From CAYNWT01 sp964485095 (GTDB lineage Bacteria; Planctomycetota; Planctomycetia; Planctomycetales; Planctomycetaceae), in NCBI GenBank assembly GCA_964485095.1, contig CAZAIB010000002.1:71351-135350 (forward strand): 64,000 nt of DNA, given 5' to 3'. Under the pieces are notes generated by a model. That model was not told the DNA's origin. It searched no databases and saw only the letters and a program-made list of their open reading frames with translations. Position 1 is the first letter of the stretch. Each line of letters opens with the position of its first letter. A program made the position numbers and the translations under genes. Below are positions 45,569-54,804 of this stretch, in pieces.

Positions 45569-45979
45569 TTACGGATTCGACTGAGTGAATCCGGTCGCTG
45601 GTTCGGGTGTCGGAGCAGTTGAAGGCGCCATGTTGGACGGTTCGACTGCAGCCGGCTGTGATTCGTTTTGTTCTCGGAGCTTGGCGGCGTGTGCTGCTTC
45701 TTCAAGAAGCCTCACCTTTTCCTCCATCTCCTTACCTGGCTTAAAGGTTACGACGAATTTGGCCGGCACATCGACACGTTCACCTGTTCGAGGATTGCGT
45801 GCTTTCCGAGCTGCCCGCTCTTTCACTTCGAAGACACCGAAGTTCCGGAGCTCAATTCGTCGGTCTGTAACCAGAGTCTCAATGATTGCGTCAAAGGTCT
45901 TCTGGACGATCTCTTTGGTCTTCAACTGGGTAAGACCAAGCTCCTCCGAAATCGCTTTGACTATCTCTTTTTTGGTCAC
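45569..45979 (-). CDS. HU/IHF family DNA-binding protein with extended C-terminus
   Basis: 136 aa. The first 92 residues are a normal HU: MTKKEIVKAISEELGL, then RIELRNFGVFEVKERAARKARNPRTG (DNA-binding arm) and FKPGKEMEEKV. A further 44 residues, Ala/Glu/Pro-rich (ending TPEPATGFTQSNP), are not part of the usual fold. It bends and packs DNA. A good promoter lies upstream at 46049-46078. Confidence 0.93.
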   Translation of the reverse strand: MTKKEIVKAISEELGLTQLKTKEIVQKTFDAIIETLVTDRRIELRNFGVFEVKERAARKARNPRTGERVDVPAKFVVTFKPGKEMEEKVRLLEEAAHAAKLREQNESQPAAVEPSNMAPSTAPTPEPATGFTQSNP

Positions 45980-46048
45980 GACGAGAGTCTCCTGCAGGCT
46001 GCCTGCTCGGTTCCAAGGGCTCTTCCAATGATCCCTCAGATTGACTCA

Positions 46049-46078
46049 AGTGTATTCAGCAAAAAGACTTAGTGTCAA
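46049..46078 (-). promoter_or_regulatory. Sigma-70-type promoter for the HU gene
   Basis: On the minus strand TTGACA (46078-46073) and TACACT (46054-46049) are separated by 18 bases. They lie about 70 bases before the HU start codon. Confidence 0.65.
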
Positions 46079-46254
46079 GATGTGCGATTGGCAAAGGCGT
46101 CTTACCCAAACCAACAAAACCGTGATGTTGGGTCCAAAAAGCCCGCTTAGCGAGCGATTCGTATCCACCATCACTACATCTATCGGCCCGAATAATCGGA
46201 GACTTCAGTAGAACCGACAAAATTTCCCAAAGTTGCCCGGTCTTACGTTACTGA

Positions 46255-46674
46255 TCAAACGTCTTCTTTTTCGGCCTCGGAATCGACTTCCAACTGAGTG
46301 AAATGCTGCCCGGTCCCCGCTCCGGGGCACTCAGCGCACACCTGTTTCCATGTTTCCTCGGACTTCAGGTTCGAAGTCCAGAAGGGCCAGGTTCGGCACT
46401 GAGTTGGCCTGACGGGGTAAATTGAGCAGCCTCGCTTTTCTGCATCGAAGTAAATGCAGTCTCCATTGGCGAATTCCGTGAGGCTTAGCCGGTTGCCAAC
46501 CTGCCGAGTGTGGAACAGCCTTATCTCTCCCACAGGCTTGTCCAGGTGCTCAGCAATCGCCTCAATATCCTGGTCATAGACCCAAACGACGCCAGGATCG
46601 CCCGTGCAACAGTCCCCACACCCCGTGCATGTGAACTGCAGTCCGTCTTTGTACCAAACCTCATCCTGCGACAT
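46255..46674 (-). CDS. YkgJ family cysteine-cluster protein
   Basis: 139 aa from the ATG at 46674. The frame is open further upstream, but that part overlaps the start of hemQ and is not protein-like. The Cys cluster CTGCGDCC appears early, with CSIYPVRPTQCRTWPF later; this is the Fe/Zn-binding pattern of the family. The role of the family is not settled. It is divergent from hemQ with about 75 bp between the starts, so shared regulation is possible. Confidence 0.9.
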   Translation of the reverse strand: MSQDEVWYKDGLQFTCTGCGDCCTGDPGVVWVYDQDIEAIAEHLDKPVGEIRLFHTRQVGNRLSLTEFANGDCIYFDAEKRGCSIYPVRPTQCRTWPFWTSNLKSEETWKQVCAECPGAGTGQHFTQLEVDSEAEKEDV

Positions 46675-46750
46675 CGTGGGCTCCGAGCGTTGAAAAGCGC
46701 ATGCTTGATAAGGTACATCCACTGCCTGACATTCCAACAGAGAAGACATC

Positions 46751-47593
46751 ATGAATCGCCCAACACGAGAACCACTGCCCGAACCAACGATCAACCTGTC
46801 TGAGGGATGGCACTGCCTGCACATCTACTACTCAGTCGATCGACAGGGACTCGCAAACGCGGCGGGACTGACCAGCGATTCCGGCGCGATGACCGCGGCC
46901 AGGCAACAGTTCGCTGAGATCCTGGACGCTGAGAAGGCTCAGGTCGAACGCCTGCAGCTAAGCATCACTTCCGGTCACAAGGCGGATCTGGGTTTGATGC
47001 TGATGGACCCCAACCCTCTGGCCATCGACCGAGTCCACCAGGCTCTTCGCGCCAGCACATTGGGCGCGTTCCTCACACCGACCTACTCGTTCGTTTCAAT
47101 CACTGAGATCTCTGAGTACGTCCCGACACTAGATCAGTATCGCCAGCGTCTGCTCCGCGAAGGAACCGATCCGGCCACGATTGACGCTCGAGTCAACGCG
47201 TACGATCAACGCCTGCCAAAGATGAACCAACAGCGGCTCTACCCGGTCATCCCGGAATTACCCATCGTGTGTTTCTATCCGATGAACAAGATCCGGCACC
47301 CTGAAGCCAACTGGTTCACAACCCCATTCAGCGAACGTTCAGCCATGATGGCCGAACACGCAAAATCTGGCATCGCGTTCGCCGGAAAAATCTCGCAGCT
47401 CATCACAGCCTCCACTGGGTACGACGACTGGGAGTGGGGCGTCACCCTCTGGGGCCGCGCACCAGAACATGTGAAAGACATCGTGTACTCAATGCGGTTC
47501 GACAAAGCCTCCGCGAAGTACGCCGAGTTCGGCCCGTTCTACATCGGCTACGTTGTCACGCCAGAAGCAGCTCTGGAGCACCTGAGTATCTAA
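46751..47593 (+). CDS. hemQ: Coproheme decarboxylase (chlorite-dismutase fold)
   Basis: 280 aa. It decarboxylates coproheme III to heme b in the coproporphyrin-dependent pathway. The key residues are in place: Y176 and K180 in YPMNK, and the proximal H203 in MAEHAKSG, which is the position of the heme-ligating His in the family. The typical DDWEWG segment is at 225-230. Planctomycetes are among the Gram-negative groups that carry HemQ. It is cytosolic. No other heme gene is adjacent. Confidence 0.92.
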   Translation: MNRPTREPLPEPTINLSEGWHCLHIYYSVDRQGLANAAGLTSDSGAMTAARQQFAEILDAEKAQVERLQLSITSGHKADLGLMLMDPNPLAIDRVHQALRASTLGAFLTPTYSFVSITEISEYVPTLDQYRQRLLREGTDPATIDARVNAYDQRLPKMNQQRLYPVIPELPIVCFYPMNKIRHPEANWFTTPFSERSAMMAEHAKSGIAFAGKISQLITASTGYDDWEWGVTLWGRAPEHVKDIVYSMRFDKASAKYAEFGPFYIGYVVTPEAALEHLSI

Positions 47594-47617
47594 CACGCGA
47601 GTTTGTGCTCGGCCCGT

Positions 47618-48772
47618 CTAACCGTCGGGCCTCCGCGCGCCGCGTTCGACGCCCATGATGCGTAGATAGCTGTCGTAGCGGAGTATCGAAATCAGATCGC
47701 GATCCACAGCGTCTTTCACGCCGCAGCTGTGTTCGTGCGTGTGCGAACAGTTGGGGAACCGACACTGCGTCACAAATGGGCGGAACTCAATGAAGTAGCC
47801 TTCCACTTCATCAGGAATCACGTCCCACAGTTCGAACTGACGAACACCCGGCGTATCGGCAACCCAGCCGCCGACTTCCAATGGCATTAGGATGGCTCGG
47901 CGAGTCGTATGCTTCCCCTTGCCGGTCCAACCGCTGACGGCACTAGTTGGCAGAGACAGCGACGGCTGCACGGCGTTTAGCAGCGACGACTTGCCAACAC
48001 CGCTTTGCCCTGAGAACACACTTTCGCAGCCTGCCATGAGGTCTCGCAGTCTGCTGATCCCGCGACCGTCCATCGTGCTGGTCAAGACAACGTCGTATCC
48101 CAGGCGACCATAGATCCCGATAATCGGCTGCAGTTCTGCCGGATCGACCAGGTCAATCTTGTTGATGCAAACAATCGAACGCACGCCACCCTTTTCCGCG
48201 CTGACCAGGAAGCGGTCAACAAGGCTTGGTTTCAGCGGCGGGTCGAACGCAGACACGACGATGACGACCTGATCGACGTTCGACACAATAATGTGTTCGC
48301 GCCGTTGGCTGCCGCGCGACAGCACACCGGTTCGCGGTTCCACTCGTTCAATCACACCCTGGTAGTCGTCGCCTTCCTGGCGGAACAGAACACGGTCGCC
48401 CGCGACCACCGCGTTCCGAGCATCCCGGGCCATCGTTCTAAGAACGCGGCGGATCGTGCATTCGTACTTCCTGCGTTCAGGCCCCTCGACGACACTGTTC
48501 AAACCCGTCGCGCTTAAAACTCGACCGGGCAGACAAGCCGATTCATCCACTTCGCGAATCACCTGATCGCCGACGACTTCCGCTCCAATAATCGTTCGAC
48601 GTCTCGCGACATTCCCTTTGCCGCTAATTCGCTCGCTGCCATCAAGGTCCCCAGCCAGTTCGTCACCGTTAAGTTCACGAGTGAGATTCTGGTCGCGGGG
48701 CCTGACTTCACGGTTCTTCCGGAAATCGACGCGGACCTTGGACTTGTTCTTATTTTTTTTCTTGCGAGCCAT
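47618..48772 (-). CDS. rsgA: Ribosome small-subunit-dependent GTPase A
   Basis: 384 aa, slightly long because of a basic N-terminal extension rich in Lys/Arg. RsgA is a circularly permuted GTPase that helps 30S maturation. An OB-fold is followed by G4 (CINKIDLV), G1 (SGQSGVGKSSLLN) and the switch/DTPG (VADTPGVRQFEL). A C-terminal zinc site CRFPNCSHTHEHSC is present. It is an independent gene, convergent with hemQ. Confidence 0.95.
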   Translation of the reverse strand: MARKKKNKNKSKVRVDFRKNREVRPRDQNLTRELNGDELAGDLDGSERISGKGNVARRRTIIGAEVVGDQVIREVDESACLPGRVLSATGLNSVVEGPERRKYECTIRRVLRTMARDARNAVVAGDRVLFRQEGDDYQGVIERVEPRTGVLSRGSQRREHIIVSNVDQVVIVVSAFDPPLKPSLVDRFLVSAEKGGVRSIVCINKIDLVDPAELQPIIGIYGRLGYDVVLTSTMDGRGISRLRDLMAGCESVFSGQSGVGKSSLLNAVQPSLSLPTSAVSGWTGKGKHTTRRAILMPLEVGGWVADTPGVRQFELWDVIPDEVEGYFIEFRPFVTQCRFPNCSHTHEHSCGVKDAVDRDLISILRYDSYLRIMGVERGARRPDG

Positions 48773-48908
48773 CAGTTCCCGTAAGTTAGCAAAAGCGGCA
48801 GCAATGACGATGCCCGATACTGAAGAGCCGCCACAGGTCGGTGAAGTCTATGGAGTTAACCGGCTGAGGAACGCATAATCCCGGCATACTGCAACAAGTG
48901 GACAACAA

Positions 48909-49892
48909 ATGCCGCCTCGCAACGCAATCCGCACAAACTCAGATCGAAAAATGACCACCGGGTTCGCTCGGTTGGGTCTTCGTGGTGATAAACAGGGAAC
49001 CGTCAACCAGCAGGTGCACGACGGAGACACCATCACGACGCTGGCTGATGGCAACATTCCTTGTCGCCTGTTGGGCATCGACACGCCTGAGGTCAGCTTT
49101 CAGTTTCCACCGAAAGGAAACTTCCTCGGCCTGAAGAATCCACAGTGGGCTGAACTGCTGGCCGATCCGTTCAACGAGGAAAAGTTTGGGCCGTTCTCAT
49201 CAGCGGTCCCCGCCGGTCTCAAAGCGTGGCTGACGTCACGAACCGGAAAGCACGCTGCAGAAATTCACTACGAACACGCTAACAAAGCAACCGATAAGCT
49301 TCGCGAGATGGTCGAAGCCGACAAGCAAATCATGGGCACGACCAACGAGACTTTTAGTTTCTACATGGTCTTCGGTCACGAAGTCATGGACGGCTACGGC
49401 CGGTTCCTGTGTGCGATTAATCGGAACCAGCCCGATCGCGAAAAGCCGACCCCGCGACCGCCCACCTACAACCAACGATTGTTAGAACGCGGCCTGGCGT
49501 TTCCATACTTCATCTGGCCCAACATCAACCCGTGGCAGCTAAGCGACTCCGTCATGGAAGCGGTTATCAAACCGGGCACCGCCGCGAAGGTGATGGCTGA
49601 GAACCGAGAGATCACATTCGCGCGAGACAACGTCGGTAAAGCCCGACGGAATCACAAAGGTTTGTTCGACGCAACCGACCCGGCACTACTGGAACCCTGC
49701 GAACTGCGCTCCATCGCGCGGCGGCAATTGCCGGGACGCTACCTCATCGACATGTCTCGCAACGACGATGTCCTGCTGCATCCGCACAACTACTACACGG
49801 TTCCGCACTCAGAGGATCGGCTGTTCATTCCCAGTCAGTACGTGCCTCTGTTTGTCGAACAAGGCTGGAAGAAACAGGCAGCGCCAGCGTAA
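48909..49892 (+). CDS. Staphylococcal-nuclease-fold protein
   Basis: 327 aa. The SNase active site is in place: D38/D40 in VHDGDT, R53 in CRLLGIDTPE, D58 and E61 at the family spacing of R+5 and R+8, and R165 in DGYGRFL (equivalent of Arg87). About 60 residues are inserted between E61 and R165 compared with the classic enzyme, and the C-terminus is long. No signal peptide is seen, so it is probably cytosolic. Its stop overlaps the start of the PNP gene by 1 bp. DNA or RNA hydrolysis is inferred. Confidence 0.78.
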   Translation: MPPRNAIRTNSDRKMTTGFARLGLRGDKQGTVNQQVHDGDTITTLADGNIPCRLLGIDTPEVSFQFPPKGNFLGLKNPQWAELLADPFNEEKFGPFSSAVPAGLKAWLTSRTGKHAAEIHYEHANKATDKLREMVEADKQIMGTTNETFSFYMVFGHEVMDGYGRFLCAINRNQPDREKPTPRPPTYNQRLLERGLAFPYFIWPNINPWQLSDSVMEAVIKPGTAAKVMAENREITFARDNVGKARRNHKGLFDATDPALLEPCELRSIARRQLPGRYLIDMSRNDDVLLHPHNYYTVPHSEDRLFIPSQYVPLFVEQGWKKQAAPA

Positions 49893-50713
49893 TGAATGCA
49901 CTTACTTCAGAGAACGCCGCGTTGTCTTCATTCGAAGTGCAGATGGCGGCGGAAAAGATTCGCGAGTTCGCCGGTGTCGCAGCCGACGCGCCGGTCGCCA
50001 GGTGGGGCATGGTGCTGGGGTCGGGACTCGGTCACGTTGGTGAAGCGTTGGTTCAAAACGGCGGCAAGTCGCTGTCGTACGAACAGATCCCTGGCTTTCC
50101 CGTGTCAGCAATCCCCGGGCACGCCGGCCGTTTGGTTCTGGGAGAACACAACGGTCAGTCAGTCGTGGTCTTGCAGGGCCGTTCGCACTACTACGAAGGC
50201 CACGACATAGAAACCATCACACGCCCGGTTCGCGCGTTGTTGGAAGTGGGCGTCACCGACTTGTTGCTCACCAACGCCTCTGGCGGAGTGAACCTGGACT
50301 TCCGCGTGGGTGATCTCATGCTGATTGAAGGTCACATCAGCATGCTGCCCACGCTTCTTCTGGGCGACAAGCCAGTCTGCGTCTGGGACAAACAGTTGCA
50401 AAGGCGAGCCAGATCAGTGGCCGAATCGCTCGGAATCAAACTGCAGTCGGGCGTTTACGCATCGATGCCCGGCCCGACCTACGAAACATCCGCCGAAGTC
50501 CGCATGATGCGAATTCTGGGAGCCGACGCCGTAGGCATGAGCACCGTACCTGAAGCCGTCGCAGCCGCCGGCCGCGCACGCGTCATCGGGATCTCGTGCA
50601 TCACAAACGCAGCCGCCGGAATCAACGATGGCCCCATCACGCACGACCACGTCGCAGAAGTCGGAAACAGCGTAAGCGGCGACTTCGGCCGACTGGTCAT
50701 GGGCCTGCTGTGA
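49892..50713 (+). CDS. punA: Purine nucleoside phosphorylase (class II, trimeric type)
   Basis: 273 aa, the normal length. It splits inosine or guanosine (and deoxy forms) with phosphate to free base and sugar-1-phosphate, in purine salvage. Recognised from GSGLGHVGEAL, GRSHYYEGHD, LLTNASGGVN and GADAVGMSTVPE. It begins at the stop of the nuclease gene (TAATG), so translation is probably coupled. An MTA phosphorylase is the alternative; PNP is favoured. Confidence 0.93.
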   Translation: MNALTSENAALSSFEVQMAAEKIREFAGVAADAPVARWGMVLGSGLGHVGEALVQNGGKSLSYEQIPGFPVSAIPGHAGRLVLGEHNGQSVVVLQGRSHYYEGHDIETITRPVRALLEVGVTDLLLTNASGGVNLDFRVGDLMLIEGHISMLPTLLLGDKPVCVWDKQLQRRARSVAESLGIKLQSGVYASMPGPTYETSAEVRMMRILGADAVGMSTVPEAVAAAGRARVIGISCITNAAAGINDGPITHDHVAEVGNSVSGDFGRLVMGLL

Positions 50714-50736
50714 TCTGAGCGAGCCCCCGTCCTGTA

Positions 50737-50758
50737 CTTGGGGCCTCCGAGCCCCAAG
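50737..50758. other. GC-rich hairpin downstream of the PNP gene
   Basis: CTTGGGGC and GCCCCAAG form an 8-bp stem with loop CTCCGA. No T-run follows, so it is not a classic terminator. Confidence 0.4.
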
Positions 50759-50964
50759 CACGCGCGACTCGGCTCGTCTCTTGTTCGTCCAGTCCGGGGC
50801 TGACGTTCAACCTCAACCGCGTTCTCGCAAAAGAATGGCAAGCAACCCGTAGAAACATCCCGCCAGTACGAACTGTGAATGTTTCTTAACACAACCTTCA
50901 CGCCTCATTCACTGCCCGCGCAACAATCCGACGCTGACCACGTCTTCACCGCCGGGAACTTGTT

Positions 50965-53766
50965 GTGTCGAAAAACCACTCCGCCAGCCGCGTTGTCAAA
51001 GTACCAAACCTGATCCACCTGCTTCACATCGCACTGTGCATTTGTGTCGCCGGTTGCGGAGGCGGAGATGAAGTCGATTTCAGCAAGCCGACGACGGGCG
51101 CTGGCGGAAACAAAACATTCACGTACGTATCGCCCCACGCGGCCACGACGCCTGCAAACGAACCCAAAACAGACACAACTGCCAGCGCAGCGAAACCAGC
51201 CGCTGAAACAAAGAGCGACATAGCCAAAACGCCTGAGGCAAACGAAAAGAAGAAAACGGCGCCCACTGCTGCTGCTGACGTAAAAATCAAAACAGTCAGC
51301 GATAAGAGTGTGTCCGGCGAAGTAGACGAGGACAATCCCTACGCCAACTGGCGCAAACGCAATTTTGCTCTAAGCTCTCGACTAACCAGCGTTCTCGAAA
51401 CCCGCCGTCGTGTTGCGTTCTCTGAGAACGGCCGGCTAATCATCGCCGCAGATCAAGCCGGCGAGGTGATTGTGTTCGAAACACGTTATGGAACCGTCCA
51501 AAGCTTGCATGAATTGAAGACAGGAGTACCCACCTGCGTCGCTGTCAGTGATGCGGCTGGATTGGTTCTCATTGACGGTGGCAAGACCGGTCTGCGGGTC
51601 TTCGAAATGAAAGATCTGTCTAGGTTGGACCTGTTCGCCCGCAGTGAATTCAACACCGCGCAAGGCAGTCGAACGCCCTACCAGATCTCTGACGCGCAGC
51701 TCACAATTTTGCAGTTCGCAATGAAGGGCCAAAAGCTGATCTCAGCCAACGTAGCCGGGCAGGTGCAGATTCGCAGCGTTGAGGATTGGCCCAAAGCCAA
51801 CGAATCCGCCTGGGCTGCTGAACTGACCATCGACGCCCACGAGGCTCCGATCTCTGCCGTCGCAATATCACTCGACGGCCAAACAATCGCCACCGCCTCA
51901 GAAGCCGGCGCACTGAGTCTCTGGTCTGCGGAAACGGGCGAACTGATCAAAGAACTCGAACGCGCGACCGTGCCCGCCATGTCGATGTGTGCAACCGCCA
52001 ATGGATTCGCGGTCGGCCGAGCAAACGGAGTCCTGGAACTGTGGTCAGCAGTCGATTCCGACGAACCCGAAGTTGAAGAAGTCTTCAATCGGACCCCATC
52101 CGCACTCACGTCGTTGATTGTCGAACCCAAGCGAGGCTTGCTTGCGAAGGGCTTGGAAAGTGGAACCGCCGACCTGCTCGAAATGACAAACGCCAAGTCG
52201 CTGTCATCCAAAAGGCAACACAGCTACCCGGTCCTGGCAATCGCCCCAACCCCAGACCAACAACGCATCCTCACATGTTCTGCCGACGGCTACTGCTGTG
52301 CGTGGCCATCGACTGAACTGACCGAACGCAAGCGTGGCGAAGATGTTGACGGCGCCACTGCCGCAGAGAAGCCGGTTTTTCGATTCCGACTGGGAGTCCT
52401 CTCACCGAACGCTGTCTCCGGCGACGCCAGCTACACAAAAGCTCAAAAAGCCGCGCTCGCTTCGTTCAGAGCTGCCGCCGTGCCTCCCCGAGACAGTCCT
52501 CCCGATGCTCTTAAACTTGCCGCGCGGTTGCGGCGTGCGTCGGAAGCAGAACGCAGTTCGATTCGAAAATCGTCGAAAGGCTCCAACCCGCCGGCTACTG
52601 GTTCGAAGCTTGAACCAATCCAATCTATCAAGACCGACATCCGGATGGCCCACGTCGAAAACATCCGAGTGGCTCTGTCTGATTCCGGAGAAACCGTCAG
52701 CCTCGCCGTATCAGCGGCCAGAGGGAAAGCAGATGGCTTCGTCGAAGCATGGGATGTCCCCACTGCGACGAAATTGAGAGAGTGGCCCAGCGACCGAGCT
52801 TTTAACCGCATCCGATTGCTTGGAAACGGACGGTGGCTGGTTTCATTCCAGGAACCCAAAACCCGACGCGAAACGCCCAGCGTCGGCGCGTTCGATTTGC
52901 AAGCTGGCGTTGTGCTGCCTGAGTTCGCTGAACCGCGAGTGATTCAGGAACGCGACGGCGCGGTGCTTGTGGGGGCAGCTGGCAAGTATGGTTCAACCGG
53001 TGAAGTGATTCAGCTTCTAAACTCGGAAACGATGCAGCAATCAGCGGCGTTCTCGACCTTCGAAGCGGTGGTTCCAGCGCTTGCCATCCTGCCAGATAAC
53101 CGGCCGGTCGTTTCCATTCGCGATCGGTTCACAACGCGTTTGGTTGTGCTGTCAGCAGATTCACTGCAGGAAGAAGAAACTCTGTTCGAAGGCAAGCTCA
53201 AACTGCCGTGGATCGACGAGAACGGACGTCAGCTGGACATTCTGGGCGTCACAGATATCGCCCTGTCTGCGAAGGGTTCGACCCTTGTGACTCATGGACG
53301 ATTCGACAACCGCGACTATCGCTTTACCATCTGGAAAAAGAAGGGGGCCGGCTTCAATCAGGAAGACGCTCGCGGCGTCAAAGAAGCCACCAGTTTCCTG
53401 GCGGAACACGGTGTCATTGGTCCGCGAATGATGTTCGTGAACGGCCAACAAAAATCACTGGCGCTCATCACTTCCAAAGGCCTGACAGTGATTGACACTG
53501 AGACCGGTAAGGCCGACGAACAAATCGAATTGCCTGGCAAGATGACAACCTTCGATCCGAAGGGCCGATGGATCGTGACCCACGACGGAACCGGCAGTCT
53601 AGAAGTAAGGTCGCTGACCAGCCCACAAAAAACACCCCGAAAATTCCGTGCCCACGACGCGCCTGTCAGGTCCATGGCCTTCTCCAGCAGTGGTGAGTTC
53701 CTCGTAACAGTCGGCGAAGAAAACCAACTCAAAGTCTGGCAACTGGATAGCTGGATAGCTGGCTAA
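50965..53766 (+). CDS. WD40-repeat lipoprotein
   Basis: 933 aa (GTG start, GGGAA upstream). A lipobox VAGC (C31) makes it a likely lipoprotein. A Pro/Ala/Lys/Thr-rich linker (about 45-125) precedes two sets of WD40-like blades: about 140-460 (for example ISAVAISLDGQTIATASEAGALSLWS-like repeats) and about 560-933, ending VRSMAFSSSGEFLVTVGEENQLKVWQLD-type blades. It is probably anchored to the membrane as an envelope scaffold. No enzyme motif is seen. It stands alone. Confidence 0.83.
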   Translation: MSKNHSASRVVKVPNLIHLLHIALCICVAGCGGGDEVDFSKPTTGAGGNKTFTYVSPHAATTPANEPKTDTTASAAKPAAETKSDIAKTPEANEKKKTAPTAAADVKIKTVSDKSVSGEVDEDNPYANWRKRNFALSSRLTSVLETRRRVAFSENGRLIIAADQAGEVIVFETRYGTVQSLHELKTGVPTCVAVSDAAGLVLIDGGKTGLRVFEMKDLSRLDLFARSEFNTAQGSRTPYQISDAQLTILQFAMKGQKLISANVAGQVQIRSVEDWPKANESAWAAELTIDAHEAPISAVAISLDGQTIATASEAGALSLWSAETGELIKELERATVPAMSMCATANGFAVGRANGVLELWSAVDSDEPEVEEVFNRTPSALTSLIVEPKRGLLAKGLESGTADLLEMTNAKSLSSKRQHSYPVLAIAPTPDQQRILTCSADGYCCAWPSTELTERKRGEDVDGATAAEKPVFRFRLGVLSPNAVSGDASYTKAQKAALASFRAAAVPPRDSPPDALKLAARLRRASEAERSSIRKSSKGSNPPATGSKLEPIQSIKTDIRMAHVENIRVALSDSGETVSLAVSAARGKADGFVEAWDVPTATKLREWPSDRAFNRIRLLGNGRWLVSFQEPKTRRETPSVGAFDLQAGVVLPEFAEPRVIQERDGAVLVGAAGKYGSTGEVIQLLNSETMQQSAAFSTFEAVVPALAILPDNRPVVSIRDRFTTRLVVLSADSLQEEETLFEGKLKLPWIDENGRQLDILGVTDIALSAKGSTLVTHGRFDNRDYRFTIWKKKGAGFNQEDARGVKEATSFLAEHGVIGPRMMFVNGQQKSLALITSKGLTVIDTETGKADEQIELPGKMTTFDPKGRWIVTHDGTGSLEVRSLTSPQKTPRKFRAHDAPVRSMAFSSSGEFLVTVGEENQLKVWQLDSWIAG

Positions 53767-53867
53767 TGACTGCGATCCGCGATCGCGGATGATCTTCAGT
53801 CGGCTAAGGGGCACCAGGTACGGAAAGCTGATTCCACCAGCGGCAACGTCAGCCGGACAAAAAAGAA

Positions 53868-53891
53868 CGCGTGTGGCCGAAACCACACGCG
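53868..53891 (-). terminator. Rho-independent terminator
   Basis: A 9-bp perfect stem (53883-53891 with 53868-53876) is followed on the minus strand by TTCTTTTTTG. It ends the 53925-54575 gene. Confidence 0.85.
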
Positions 53892-53924
53892 CTTTCCTGG
53901 TGTCTAAAGCTGGTTCTCCGCAGA

Positions 53925-54575
53925 CTATTTTGCAGACTCCAGCATCTCGATAATCTGTGCTTCATCGAAGTTCTCAGCCTTCGCCTGAATGCGAACAACG
54001 ATGATGTCGTTGCCGTCTTTAGCGTGACCCTTCAGCTCACGCCATTCCTCGTCGGAACCTGATCGCTTGCCTTTGATGAATTTCAGGGTGACGGGCTTAC
54101 CAAACATGGTCAGCTCGCGGTCTTCACTGGAGTCGACGTTAAGTTGAGCCAGCTGGCCTTCGACATTCTGTCCGCCGCCGCCTTGCGAGAACGCCTGTTC
54201 CATCTGCTGGTCGATTTGCTCCTGGCTAGCATTCCCGTCCTGTACTTTAAGCAAGACTCTGGTCAGGATGATTCCACCCTCGTCGGTCTTCGACTTCCAG
54301 TTTGCCATGCTCATATCCATGACCCATGGAACCGACATTTCCATATGGAACACCGGTTCCCACTGGTCCTCGTTGATCTCCATCGGAATGATGTTTTGCG
54401 TTTTCGTGGCAACCTCTGCTGGCGTATTCGTCACCGTTGGCTTCATTTGGTAGCCCATGAAGGCAGCGCCGCCACAGCAAACCACTAGACCAAGGCCAGC
54501 CACAATTCCCAGGACGATGAGAACCTTCGCTCCGGTTCCCATTCCTTTTTTTGGTGCTCCACCGTCCATACTCAT
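53925..54575 (-). CDS. Single-pass membrane protein, unknown
   Basis: 216 aa. A short N-terminus is followed by one strong transmembrane segment (about 17-42, VLIVLGIVAGLGLVVCCGG), so the bulk is probably outside the cytoplasm. The remaining 170 residues are mixed alpha/beta with a polar GGGG stretch (about 132-136) and no known domain. A GAAGG site precedes the ATG. A terminator follows. Many planctomycete genes of this shape have no known role. Confidence 0.7.
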   Translation of the reverse strand: MSMDGGAPKKGMGTGAKVLIVLGIVAGLGLVVCCGGAAFMGYQMKPTVTNTPAEVATKTQNIIPMEINEDQWEPVFHMEMSVPWVMDMSMANWKSKTDEGGIILTRVLLKVQDGNASQEQIDQQMEQAFSQGGGGQNVEGQLAQLNVDSSEDRELTMFGKPVTLKFIKGKRSGSDEEWRELKGHAKDGNDIIVVRIQAKAENFDEAQIIEMLESAK

Positions 54576-54804
54576 TTCACTACCTTCCAGATGCCCCGAT
54601 CGTTTCGCTCGGGAATGCGATTACTGATGTTCTATGGCCACACTAGCCATGCGTCAACTCGTTCTGTCACTTCGTGAGGAAGCCGCCGTACCTGTTGTCT
54701 CCGTAGTTGTGTTATTCGTTGAGAACGTACGAGTGCTTAGGATGGATCAGAATCTTTGGCAAAATGGACGAACCGGCTGTCCGCCGCAGGTCCGCATTGC
54801 AAAT

